Shown: piece by piece, positions 4,709-11,438 of the stretch
Layout: each line of letters starts with the position of its first letter
Position numbering within the stretch: the first letter of the stretch is position 1
Assembly: GCA_000436035.1 (NCBI GenBank)
Contig: FR893242.1
Span: 1 to 12,002, forward strand
Length of the DNA stretch: 12,002 nucleotides
Source: Prevotella sp. CAG:732
GTDB taxonomy: Bacteria; Bacteroidota; Bacteroidia; Bacteroidales; Bacteroidaceae
Direction: 5' to 3'
Made by a program: the position numbers and the translations under genes
Notes under the pieces: model-generated
Database searches by the model: none
The model's input: only the letters and a program-made list of their open reading frames with translations
What the model was told of the DNA's origin: nothing

Positions 4709-7108
4709 ATGAATCATATAGTTAACGCATTCAAGAATCTCCCTCGCAGGGGACAGCACAACTTCGTGAAGATATTGTGCTTGTCGCTCGGATTGGCTAT
4801 CAGTTCGGTGATTATCGCCGAAATCTACTTCGAGCAGACATACGATACCTATTTCAAGGGATGGGATAGGACCTACCAAATATCCGAGGTGGGCAATAAC
4901 CAAGGACAGAGTATGCACTTCAACCATACATCGGGGGCTACGGCACATGGCGTGAAAAGCTATGCTCCGATGGTGGAGGCTGCAACGAGAATCCGAGGTT
5001 ATCAGGAGGGCGCACAGTGTAAATTTGAAGACCAGAGTAGTCTCAATGCAACGATGATTTTGGCAGACAGTTGCTTCTTCGATGTCTTTCCTCAGAAGAT
5101 GTTGGCGGGCAATGCCAAGCAAGCTTTGTCACAGCCGATGTCTTGTGTAGTCAGCTCTGAGTGGGCAGAGAAAGTGGGTGGCAATGTAGTGGGCAAGCGA
5201 TTCACTACCCCCAACAGCCCTGGCAGGACTTTTGTGATAGGTGGTGTCTTCGAAAGCTTTCCTTGGGGTTCGTCTTTTCATGGCAAGGATGTCATCATCT
5301 CCTTGGATAGTACGCCGTCACTCTTTTCTTTCGATGGAAGAGACCAATGGGTGGGCAATGATTGCTATGAGTCGTACATCCGCCTAGCCAAGGGGCATAA
5401 GTCTGATGAACTGAAGCCATTCGTGGAAAAGATGCGAAAAGACAATTTCCCACTGAAGGAAATGAGGAAGATGGGCATCGAGTTGAACTATGATTTCACG
5501 GTGCTTAGTGATGTATATACTCATAACTCTTACATCAAGATGATGGGATGGATTATGGCCATCATCGCCTTCGTGCTTCTCTTTACTTCCGTGATGAACT
5601 ATCTGCTCATCATCGTGGGCAACCTCGTGACTCGTTCTCGTGAGATGGCAGTAAGAAAATGCTATGGTGCGGAACCCATCAACATACATGCCATCATCTT
5701 CTCCGAGGCTTTGGTGCATGTAGGATTGTCAGTGATATTGGCAGCCATCTTGGTTTTCCTCTGCAAGGGAAGTATCGAGAATTTCCTCTCAGCGCCAGTG
5801 GCGACCTTGGTGTTCAATCGTGGCAGTTGGATATTGGTGGTGATTTGCCTCTTTGTGCTTTTCATCGGTGGATTTGTGCCGGGTTATCTATACAACAAGA
5901 TACCTGTTGCCATCGCCTTTCGTGGATATAATGAGAATCGTAACCGATGGAAACTCGCCTTGTTGGGCATCCAGTTCGTCATCTCTGGCTTGCTCTTCAG
6001 CCTCCTCTTCGTGGTGAATAATCAGTATCGGATGATGCTGTTCGTCAATCCTGGTTATAACTATAAGAATGTGGTTCTTCTGATGGTGGATGGCATTGAT
6101 GGTGACCAGCGTGACCAATGCTTGGCGGAAATCAGGCGAATGCCGGATGTGGAGGGCTGTGCCTCTTCCACGGCGATGACGATACCGGGGTATCACACCA
6201 ATGGAGACATGATCAACATCGAAGGTGATCCCGACAATACGTTCAATGTCATAGAGAACGGAGGTGTGGATGACAACTATTTCAATCTGATGCAAATCCC
6301 AATAGTAGAAGGCACTTCCTTCACCGAACGCAGTGATAGTTCCCGACAGGTCATGATTGATGAGCAAGGTGCTGAGAAACTGAAGAAGATGGGACATTGG
6401 AAGGATGGAGTTATCGGCAAGAAAATCAATAGCTCGGGATGGGGGGATGCGAATGGTAATCTTTATACTTTCACCATCTGTGGCGTGGTAAAGCACATTC
6501 AATGGGGAGACCTCTCTATGAACAATCCTGAGATGAAAACTTTCCCGATGCTTTACTTCTATTCGGCTCATACGGCTCCTTACATGCTCATCAAGTTTAA
6601 GAATCTCACGGATGATGCCCTATCTGACCTATATAATAGGGTGAAGGCGATGTATCCTAACAGTGAGGTGCGAGCAAGAAACTATGAGGTGGAGTATGAG
6701 AATCAGTATGCCTCTCAGCGCAAGTTTCGCAATGGCATCTTGGTGGGAGGTATTATCACAATGGTTATCGCCCTCTTCGGATTGGTGGGATATACGAGCG
6801 ATGAGGTGAACCGCCGTCGTAAGGAGATAGCCATCCGCAAGGTGAATGGTGCCAAGGTGAGCGACATCTTGCGCATCTTCCTCAAGGACATCGTCAAGAT
6901 AGCCCTCCCTTGCATCGTCATCGGAGATATTGTGGCTTGGGTGATTGCCCGACAGTGGTTGATGTCGTTCAGCATCAAGGCCTCGCTCACGCCGCTAGAG
7001 TTCATCTATGTCACGATAGCTCTCTTGCTCATCATCGGCATAGCCGTGGTTGTCAACTGCTATAAGGTGGCAAATGGCAATCCTGTGAAATATCTCAAGG
7101 ATGAGTAA
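4709..7108 (+). CDS. FtsX/MacB-type ABC transporter permease, two-repeat form
   Basis: This is the inner membrane permease of the exporter. In this superfamily, ATP hydrolysis drives periplasmic movements that push substrate into the adaptor-TolC channel. The 799-residue protein shows eight likely membrane segments in a 4+4 duplication: about 20-40, 279-307, 329-352, 371-395, then 414-437, 675-695, 730-750 and 763-786. Two large periplasmic domains (MacB-PCD type) lie between segments 1-2 and 5-6. The FtsX coupling motif that meets the ATPase occurs twice: REMAVRKCYGA near 311-321 and RKEIAIRKVNGA near 702-713. This full-length duplicated form is common in Bacteroidetes, whereas E. coli MacB has one four-TM unit fused to its ATPase. 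The ATPase here is a separate gene 61 bp downstream. Antimicrobial peptide, lipid or lipoprotein export are all possible. Confidence 0.92.
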   Translation: MNHIVNAFKNLPRRGQHNFVKILCLSLGLAISSVIIAEIYFEQTYDTYFKGWDRTYQISEVGNNQGQSMHFNHTSGATAHGVKSYAPMVEAATRIRGYQEGAQCKFEDQSSLNATMILADSCFFDVFPQKMLAGNAKQALSQPMSCVVSSEWAEKVGGNVVGKRFTTPNSPGRTFVIGGVFESFPWGSSFHGKDVIISLDSTPSLFSFDGRDQWVGNDCYESYIRLAKGHKSDELKPFVEKMRKDNFPLKEMRKMGIELNYDFTVLSDVYTHNSYIKMMGWIMAIIAFVLLFTSVMNYLLIIVGNLVTRSREMAVRKCYGAEPINIHAIIFSEALVHVGLSVILAAILVFLCKGSIENFLSAPVATLVFNRGSWILVVICLFVLFIGGFVPGYLYNKIPVAIAFRGYNENRNRWKLALLGIQFVISGLLFSLLFVVNNQYRMMLFVNPGYNYKNVVLLMVDGIDGDQRDQCLAEIRRMPDVEGCASSTAMTIPGYHTNGDMINIEGDPDNTFNVIENGGVDDNYFNLMQIPIVEGTSFTERSDSSRQVMIDEQGAEKLKKMGHWKDGVIGKKINSSGWGDANGNLYTFTICGVVKHIQWGDLSMNNPEMKTFPMLYFYSAHTAPYMLIKFKNLTDDALSDLYNRVKAMYPNSEVRARNYEVEYENQYASQRKFRNGILVGGIITMVIALFGLVGYTSDEVNRRRKEIAIRKVNGAKVSDILRIFLKDIVKIALPCIVIGDIVAWVIARQWLMSFSIKASLTPLEFIYVTIALLLIIGIAVVVNCYKVANGNPVKYLKDE

Positions 7109-7130
7109 AAGAAATGGCGTATGCCCTTTC

Positions 7131-7165
7131 ATTTAACACTTAACATTCAACATTTAGCATTGACA
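7131..7165 (+). repeat. Heptamer array between permease and ATPase genes
   Basis: The gap contains consecutive 7-bp units ATTTAAC, ACTTAAC, ATTCAAC and ATTTAGC (7131-7158), followed by the diverged ATTGACA (7159-7165). It ends 4 bp before the ATPase ATG, which makes it effectively the ribosome-loading region. It may be a simple repeat whose copy number changes, or an unstructured A/T-rich translation enhancer. Confidence 0.55.
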
Positions 7166-7169
7166 AAAA

Positions 7170-7835
7170 ATGATCAAAGTAGAAAATATTAGCAAGTCTT
7201 TCCGCACAGAAGAGGTGGAGACGATTGCACTCAATAATGTATCTTTCACAGTAGAAGATGGTGAGTTCGTTGCCATCATGGGACCATCTGGTTGTGGCAA
7301 GTCAACCTTGCTCAACATTCTCGGTTTGCTCGACAATCCAACCTCAGGAAAATATTTCTTGGGCGACCATGAGGTGGAAAACCTGAAGGAGAAGGAGCGT
7401 ACCGATGTGCGCAAGGGAGAGATAGGCTTTGTCTTCCAAAGTTTCAACCTCATCGATGAGTTGAATGTGGAGGAGAATATCGAACTTCCTCTCACTTACC
7501 TCAACATCCCGAAGGCGGAGCGCAAGGAGAAGGTGCAAGCCATCATGAAACGCATGAACATCAGCCATCGTGCCAAGCATTTCCCTCACCAGCTATCTGG
7601 TGGTCAGCAGCAACGAGTAGCCATCGCTCGTGCCGTGGTTTTTGGTCCTAAGCTGATACTTGCCGATGAGCCAACGGGTAATCTCGACTCCAAGAATGGT
7701 GCCGAGGTGATGCACTTGCTCACCGAGCTCAACCACGAGGGCACTACCATCGTGATGGTGACCCACAATGAGCACGATGCCAAGATAGCCAACCGCACCA
7801 TCCGCCTCTTTGATGGAGAGGTGGTGAAGGAGTAG
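7170..7835 (+). CDS. ABC transporter ATP-binding protein, MacB/LolD type
   Basis: This cytoplasmic ATPase powers the FtsX-type permease encoded just upstream. The 221-residue protein has all ABC motifs. Walker A is GPSGCGKST at 38-46, with the Q-loop in FVFQSFNLIDELNVEENIEL near 88-107. The signature is LSGGQQQR at 142-149, Walker B plus catalytic glutamate is LILADEP at 162-168, and the D-loop is GNLDS directly after. The H-loop histidine is in VMVTHNEHDA. The size and the LNILGLLDNPTSGKY stretch are characteristic of the MacB/LolD/FtsE branch of exporters. The ATG at 7170 follows the A-rich stretch TTGACAAAAA, which is also present before the first gene of the operon (about 2066-2075). It is the last gene of the operon. 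A strong hairpin terminator starts 31 bp after its stop. Confidence 0.95.
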   Translation: MIKVENISKSFRTEEVETIALNNVSFTVEDGEFVAIMGPSGCGKSTLLNILGLLDNPTSGKYFLGDHEVENLKEKERTDVRKGEIGFVFQSFNLIDELNVEENIELPLTYLNIPKAERKEKVQAIMKRMNISHRAKHFPHQLSGGQQQRVAIARAVVFGPKLILADEPTGNLDSKNGAEVMHLLTELNHEGTTIVMVTHNEHDAKIANRTIRLFDGEVVKE

Positions 7836-7865
7836 TGTATGATGCTAGTTACAATAAATGGATAG

Positions 7866-7930
7866 GCGATTTCTTATCAAAATCTCATTCAAAAACAAAG
7901 ATTTTGGTAAAAAATCGCTCTTTTTCTTTG
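7866..7930 (+). terminator. Intrinsic terminator of the efflux operon
   Basis: Arms of 20 nt at 7866-7885 (GCGATTTCTTATCAAAATCT) and 7899-7918 pair at 18 of 20 positions, plus one G-U wobble, around a 13-nt loop. The T-rich tail TTTTTCTTT follows at 7921-7929. This fits a rho-independent terminator after the ATPase gene. The tail overlaps the -33 box of the Fic promoter, so the two functions share bases. Confidence 0.72.
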
Positions 7931-7957
7931 CTTTTCGAGAAAAATGGCTTATATTTG
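7927..7957 (+). promoter_or_regulatory. Bacteroidetes-type promoter for the Fic gene
   Basis: The -33 element TTTG (7927-7930) and the -7 element TATATTTG (7950-7957) are separated by 19 bp, an exact consensus match. The start site is expected near 7963-7966, about 20 nt before the ATG at 7984. The promoter lies inside the longer open frame that begins at 7858, which rules that start out. Confidence 0.75.
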
Positions 7958-7983
7958 TATTCGTTATAACAAAGAACAGGACA

Positions 7984-8727
7984 ATGAACAAACTGACGGC
8001 ATTTCTCATAGATGAGCAACAGGCACATCGTAAGGGTGGACTTTACCACAAGACACAGGTGCAACTGGCTTACAACTCTAATCGTATAGAGGGTAGCAAG
8101 TTGACGGAAGAACAAACACGCTATATCTTCGAAACCCGTACCATCGGTTTCAAGGATCAAGAAGCTGTGCCAGTGGATGACATCATCGAAACAACCAACC
8201 ACTTTGTCGCATTCGATTATCTTTTGCGAACCATAGAAAAACCTTTGTCGAATGAGATGATCAAGGAGTTTCACCGTATTTTGAAGACAGGAACTGCCGA
8301 TGCCCAAAAGTCTTACTTCAATGTCGGCGATTGGAAAAAACTTGCCAATGAGGTGGGTGGTCGTGAGACTTGTCGCCCAGCAGATGTGGCAAGAGAAATG
8401 CAAGCGTTATCCCTGTGGTATGTCGCCCAAAATGATTTTTCCATCCAAACTCTTGCCGAGTATCATTGGCGTTTTGAACGCATCCATCCTTTTCAAGATG
8501 GTAATGGCAGGGTAGGTCGCCTCATCTTGTTTCGTGAATGCCTACGTCATAACATTATGCCATTTGTGATAGACAATGAGCACAAGATGTTTTACTATCG
8601 GGGGCTCTCTGAGTATTCTGATACTCCTGGTTTCCTCGTAGGTACCATGCAGTCGGCGCAAGATACCTATGTGGCGTGGGTGAAGTACTTCAACGAGGAG
8701 TTGATGGAAGGAATGAAGGTGGAGTGA
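7984..8727 (+). CDS. Fic domain protein, class II (probable AMP transferase with N-terminal inhibitory helix)
   Basis: Fic enzymes usually transfer AMP from ATP to hydroxyl side chains of target proteins. The 247-residue protein has the full catalytic motif HPFQDGNGR at 168-176, with the catalytic histidine at 168 and the phosphate-binding DGNGR. The N-terminal stretch SNRIEG (32-37) fits the inhibitory signature (S/T)xxxE(G/N). Its glutamate (E36) would block ATP gamma-phosphate binding, which is class II architecture. The region NEVGGRETCRPADVAREMQAL looks like the flap segment that positions targets. No winged-helix domain is visible at the C-terminus, unlike longer Fic proteins. I chose this start because a consensus promoter precedes it directly. 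It sits as a single gene between the efflux operon and the two-component genes, converging on the latter with a 15-bp gap. The target is unknown, and no antitoxin gene is adjacent. Confidence 0.9.
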   Translation: MNKLTAFLIDEQQAHRKGGLYHKTQVQLAYNSNRIEGSKLTEEQTRYIFETRTIGFKDQEAVPVDDIIETTNHFVAFDYLLRTIEKPLSNEMIKEFHRILKTGTADAQKSYFNVGDWKKLANEVGGRETCRPADVAREMQALSLWYVAQNDFSIQTLAEYHWRFERIHPFQDGNGRVGRLILFRECLRHNIMPFVIDNEHKMFYYRGLSEYSDTPGFLVGTMQSAQDTYVAWVKYFNEELMEGMKVE

Positions 8728-8739
8728 GTAAGCAGATTG

Positions 8740-8756
8740 TTGTCATGGGATGACAA
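8740..8756. other. Small hairpin between convergent genes
   Basis: TTGTCAT (8740-8746) and ATGACAA (8750-8756) form a perfect 7-bp stem around GGG. It overlaps the last codons and stop of the histidine kinase and lies 12 bp after the Fic stop. It lacks a T-tract on either strand, so a terminator role is doubtful. Confidence 0.3.
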
Positions 8757-9996
8757 TCCGGAAAGTGGTGGTGTCAGCTTCCTTGTCTTGATGCAGGGAG
8801 AGGGTGCCACCACTTACTCGCATGATTTGGCGAGAGAGGGACAAGCCAATGCCGCTGCCTTCCTTCTTTGTGGTGAAGAATGGGATGAAGATATGGGCAG
8901 CAATGTCGTCGGGGATGAGACCGGCGTTATTGATCACGTCGATGATGATGGCTTCCTGCTCGTTGGCGTATGCTTTGATTTGGATGTATGGATTTTGTGC
9001 AAAGGTACAATCTTTCGATTTATCAGTTTCTTTCGATTTATCAGTTCCTGTGGAGAAATTCTCTGAATGCTCCTTGATGGCTTCTGTCGCATTCTTCAGA
9101 AGATTGGTCACCACATGGGCGATGAGGCTTTCATCTGCATAGACGAGAAGGTCTTTTGGCGAAACCTCAATGCTGACCTCGTGATTGCATAGCATCGCCA
9201 TGCGATTCAGGAATGGCTCTACATAGAAGAGGGATGGCTGAGGTTGAGGAACATGGGTGAAGCGGCGATAGTTGTTCACGAAAGAAAGCAATTCTGTGCC
9301 TGTCTTGTGAATCGTCTCCAAGCCGATGCGGAGGTCTTTTTCCTTTGGGGAATTGGGGTAGGTAGCAAACCTGCCCTCCCAGTGCATGTCCTCTTCCAAT
9401 TCCTTCAGCAAGGTTTCGCTCAGCGAGGTAACAGGTGTGATGGTATTCATGATTTCGTGGGTCAAAACACGGATGAGCTTGATCCAGGAGTCAATCTCCT
9501 GATTGCTCAGCTCGTGGCTCACATCGCTGATGGCGATGATGCGCACTGGCTTGTCTTTGATCATGGTAGCGGTCTCATGCTTGGAGAGATGCTCATCCTT
9601 CAACTTCTCCCTTACTTGGTTGAGATGGGTGAGCACATCGGTATCGAGGAGGCGGAGGGCGGCTTGGTTATGTTGCAACACATTGTCGTGACTATCCACC
9701 ACCATGATGCCAGCATCCACCATGTTCAATATCTTCTCGTAATATTTCTCACGCTCCATCTGCTCCTCCCTGGTATGTTGCAAGAAAGCCTTGATGCGGT
9801 TGAGGGATTGGTGCAAGATGCGGTCGTTCTTCGATACGCCTTGCATCGGAAAATTGAAGGAGAAATCCACATTGTCGATGGCATCAAAAAGGAAAATCAC
9901 CTTCTTGATGTTACGACGATAGTGGCGATAAAGACGGATGTAACCTGCTACCGATACCACCAACAAAAGAACTATAATGACTAACTTAACATCCAT
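8743..9996 (-). CDS. Membrane-anchored sensor histidine kinase of an NtrB/NtrY-like pair
   Basis: This kinase autophosphorylates on histidine and passes phosphate to the regulator encoded just upstream. The 417-residue protein has one N-terminal membrane segment (about 5-20) and a basic stop-transfer run (RLYRHYRRNIKK). A PAS-like region follows (about 85-160, including DAGIMVVDSHDNVLQHNQAA). The H-box is RVLTHEIMN with the phosphoacceptor at His180, followed by TITPVTSLSETLL. The ATPase domain has the N-box TNLLKNATEAI, a G1-like stretch DVINNAGLIPDD, an F-box HIFIPFFTTK and the G2 motif GSGIGLSLSR at 380-389. There is no periplasmic sensor domain, so the signal is probably intracellular or within the membrane. 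An 18-bp in-frame duplication lies between the N- and G1-boxes. It is the second gene of its operon, 39 bp after the regulator, and is convergent with the Fic gene. Confidence 0.93.
   Translation of the reverse strand: MDVKLVIIVLLLVVSVAGYIRLYRHYRRNIKKVIFLFDAIDNVDFSFNFPMQGVSKNDRILHQSLNRIKAFLQHTREEQMEREKYYEKILNMVDAGIMVVDSHDNVLQHNQAALRLLDTDVLTHLNQVREKLKDEHLSKHETATMIKDKPVRIIAISDVSHELSNQEIDSWIKLIRVLTHEIMNTITPVTSLSETLLKELEEDMHWEGRFATYPNSPKEKDLRIGLETIHKTGTELLSFVNNYRRFTHVPQPQPSLFYVEPFLNRMAMLCNHEVSIEVSPKDLLVYADESLIAHVVTNLLKNATEAIKEHSENFSTGTDKSKETDKSKDCTFAQNPYIQIKAYANEQEAIIIDVINNAGLIPDDIAAHIFIPFFTTKKEGSGIGLSLSRQIMRVSGGTLSLHQDKEADTTTFRIVIP
9012..9047. repeat. 18-bp in-frame tandem duplication within the kinase gene
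   Basis: Positions 9012-9029 and 9030-9047 are identical except for the last base. On the minus strand they encode TDKSKD and TDKSKE in tandem (kinase residues of about 318-329). They extend a hydrophilic loop of the ATPase domain. The perfection of the copy suggests a recent duplication or an unstable site. Confidence 0.75.
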
Positions 9997-10035
9997 AACC
10001 CCAAAATACTATTGAATTTTTTCGTTCTTCGCTCT

Positions 10036-11385
10036 CTATATCCCATATCTCTTCATCTTATTATAGAGCGTTTGTCGGGAAATGCCCAGTCTTGCAGCCA
10101 CCATGGATAGATTGCCCTCACACTCCTTGATGGTTTTCTCTATCATACGATGCTCCATCTCATCGAGTGTCTGCACCTCTTCGAGTGGTTTCTCCTTCTT
10201 GATAGGGTTGCCGCCGTCGATGTCATCGGGCATGATGATATTGCCATCACAGAGGATGACGGCTTTCTCGATGGCATGTTGCAACTCTCGGATATTGCCA
10301 TACCAAGGTAACTCGGTGATTTTCTCCGCTGCCGCTGGGGATAACTGGATGCTCACCTTATTATATAGGTCGCCATATTGTTGGAGGAATCGCTGGGCAA
10401 GGGGCACGATATCCTGCTTGCGCTGTCGAAGGGCTGGCAATTCGAGGTGGATGGTGTTGATGCGGTAGAGCAAGTCCTCTCGAAACTCGCCATTGCTCAC
10501 CATCTCCTGTAGGTTGCGATTGGTGGCGCAAATCAATCGAACATTGATAGGTATCTGGGTAGAACCACCCACTCTTACGATGCTTCTGCGCTGAAGGGCG
10601 GTGAGGAGTTTCGCCTGCAAACCATAGGATAGGTTCCCTATCTCATCGAGGAAGATAGTGCTGTCGTTGGCTAGCTCAAACTTGCCCGGCTTGTCTGCCT
10701 TGGCATCGGTGAAAGCTCCCTTCACATGACCGAAGAGTTCGCTCTCGAAGAGGGTTTCGGTGATGGCTCCCATATCCACAGGTAGCATTTTCTTCTTGCC
10801 GCGTGTGGATAAACGATGTATCTCGTTGGCTAGCACCTCTTTACCCGTTCCGTTCTCTCCCGTAATCAGGATATTTGCATCCGTTTTCGACACTTTATCC
10901 ACAATGTTCCTTAAACTGTTCATAACTTCGCTATCTCCCCAATACATAGCACTTTGCGAAGTTTTTCCACAATTCTTGGTGGATAACTTATCCACAGCCT
11001 TGTTTTGATCCCTTGCCTCCACGAGGGTACGAATCATCTTCTCGTTGTCGAAAGGCTTGACGATGAAGTCGGTGGCTCCCTCCTTGATGCCTGTCACGGC
11101 AAGTTGAATATCGGCGTAAGCGGTGAAGAGCACCACTTCCGTCTGTGGTCGGAGGCTCTTGATTTCACGAAGCCAATACAATCCCTCGTTGCCGGAGTTG
11201 ATACCACTGGAGAAGTTCATGTCGAGCAAAACCACATCGGGCTTCTCCTCCCTGAGCTTGGCAGGGATGGAGTTAGGGTTGGCGATGGTGATGATTTGGG
11301 AGAATATGGGTTCGAGCAGCATCCTCACGGTAGTAAGAATGTTGCGATTGTCATCTACGATCAGTAAGGTTCCTTGTTTCTTCAT
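10036..11385 (-). CDS. NtrC-family response regulator, sigma-54 activator
   Basis: This is a phosphorylation-controlled activator that binds upstream enhancer sites and uses ATP to remodel sigma-54 RNA polymerase. The 449-residue protein has a receiver domain (1-125) with acidic D11/D12, phosphoacceptor D55 in DVVLLDMN, T88 and K110. The AAA+ domain (about 145-385) carries Walker A GENGTGKE (176-183), the sigma-54 contact loop GAFTDA (223-228), Walker B IFLDEIGNL (244-252), sensor CATNRNL and the arginine-finger segment FREDLLYRI. A Fis-type helix-turn-helix closes the protein (EGNLSMVAARLGISRQTLYN). The loop is usually GAFTGA; here the fifth residue is Asp, while the sigma-54-touching Phe and Thr are kept. 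I chose the ATG at 11385 because the receiver domain begins there. An upstream in-frame start would overlap the neighbouring gene. The kinase gene follows by 39 bp. The likely target is the efflux operon promoter at 2043. Confidence 0.95.
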   Translation of the reverse strand: MKKQGTLLIVDDNRNILTTVRMLLEPIFSQIITIANPNSIPAKLREEKPDVVLLDMNFSSGINSGNEGLYWLREIKSLRPQTEVVLFTAYADIQLAVTGIKEGATDFIVKPFDNEKMIRTLVEARDQNKAVDKLSTKNCGKTSQSAMYWGDSEVMNSLRNIVDKVSKTDANILITGENGTGKEVLANEIHRLSTRGKKKMLPVDMGAITETLFESELFGHVKGAFTDAKADKPGKFELANDSTIFLDEIGNLSYGLQAKLLTALQRRSIVRVGGSTQIPINVRLICATNRNLQEMVSNGEFREDLLYRINTIHLELPALRQRKQDIVPLAQRFLQQYGDLYNKVSIQLSPAAAEKITELPWYGNIRELQHAIEKAVILCDGNIIMPDDIDGGNPIKKEKPLEEVQTLDEMEHRMIEKTIKECEGNLSMVAARLGISRQTLYNKMKRYGI

Positions 11386-11438
11386 TGTTGCTATAGCTTG
11401 ATAGTTTTTTCTAAAGATATACTTTTCTAACGAAATGT

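Noticed and set aside
7858..7983. N-terminal extension of the Fic protein (42 residues)
   Set aside because: The extension runs through the terminator hairpin and the Fic promoter and has a non-protein-like composition. The start at 7984 follows the promoter directly.
9244..9984. 246-codon plus-strand open frame across the kinase gene
   Set aside because: It is antisense to a histidine kinase with all boxes in place, and there is no promoter or leader evidence.
11412..11419. Possible -7 element TATCTTTA for the response regulator gene
   Set aside because: It matches seven of eight consensus bases but has no -33 element at the right distance. It is too weak to list.
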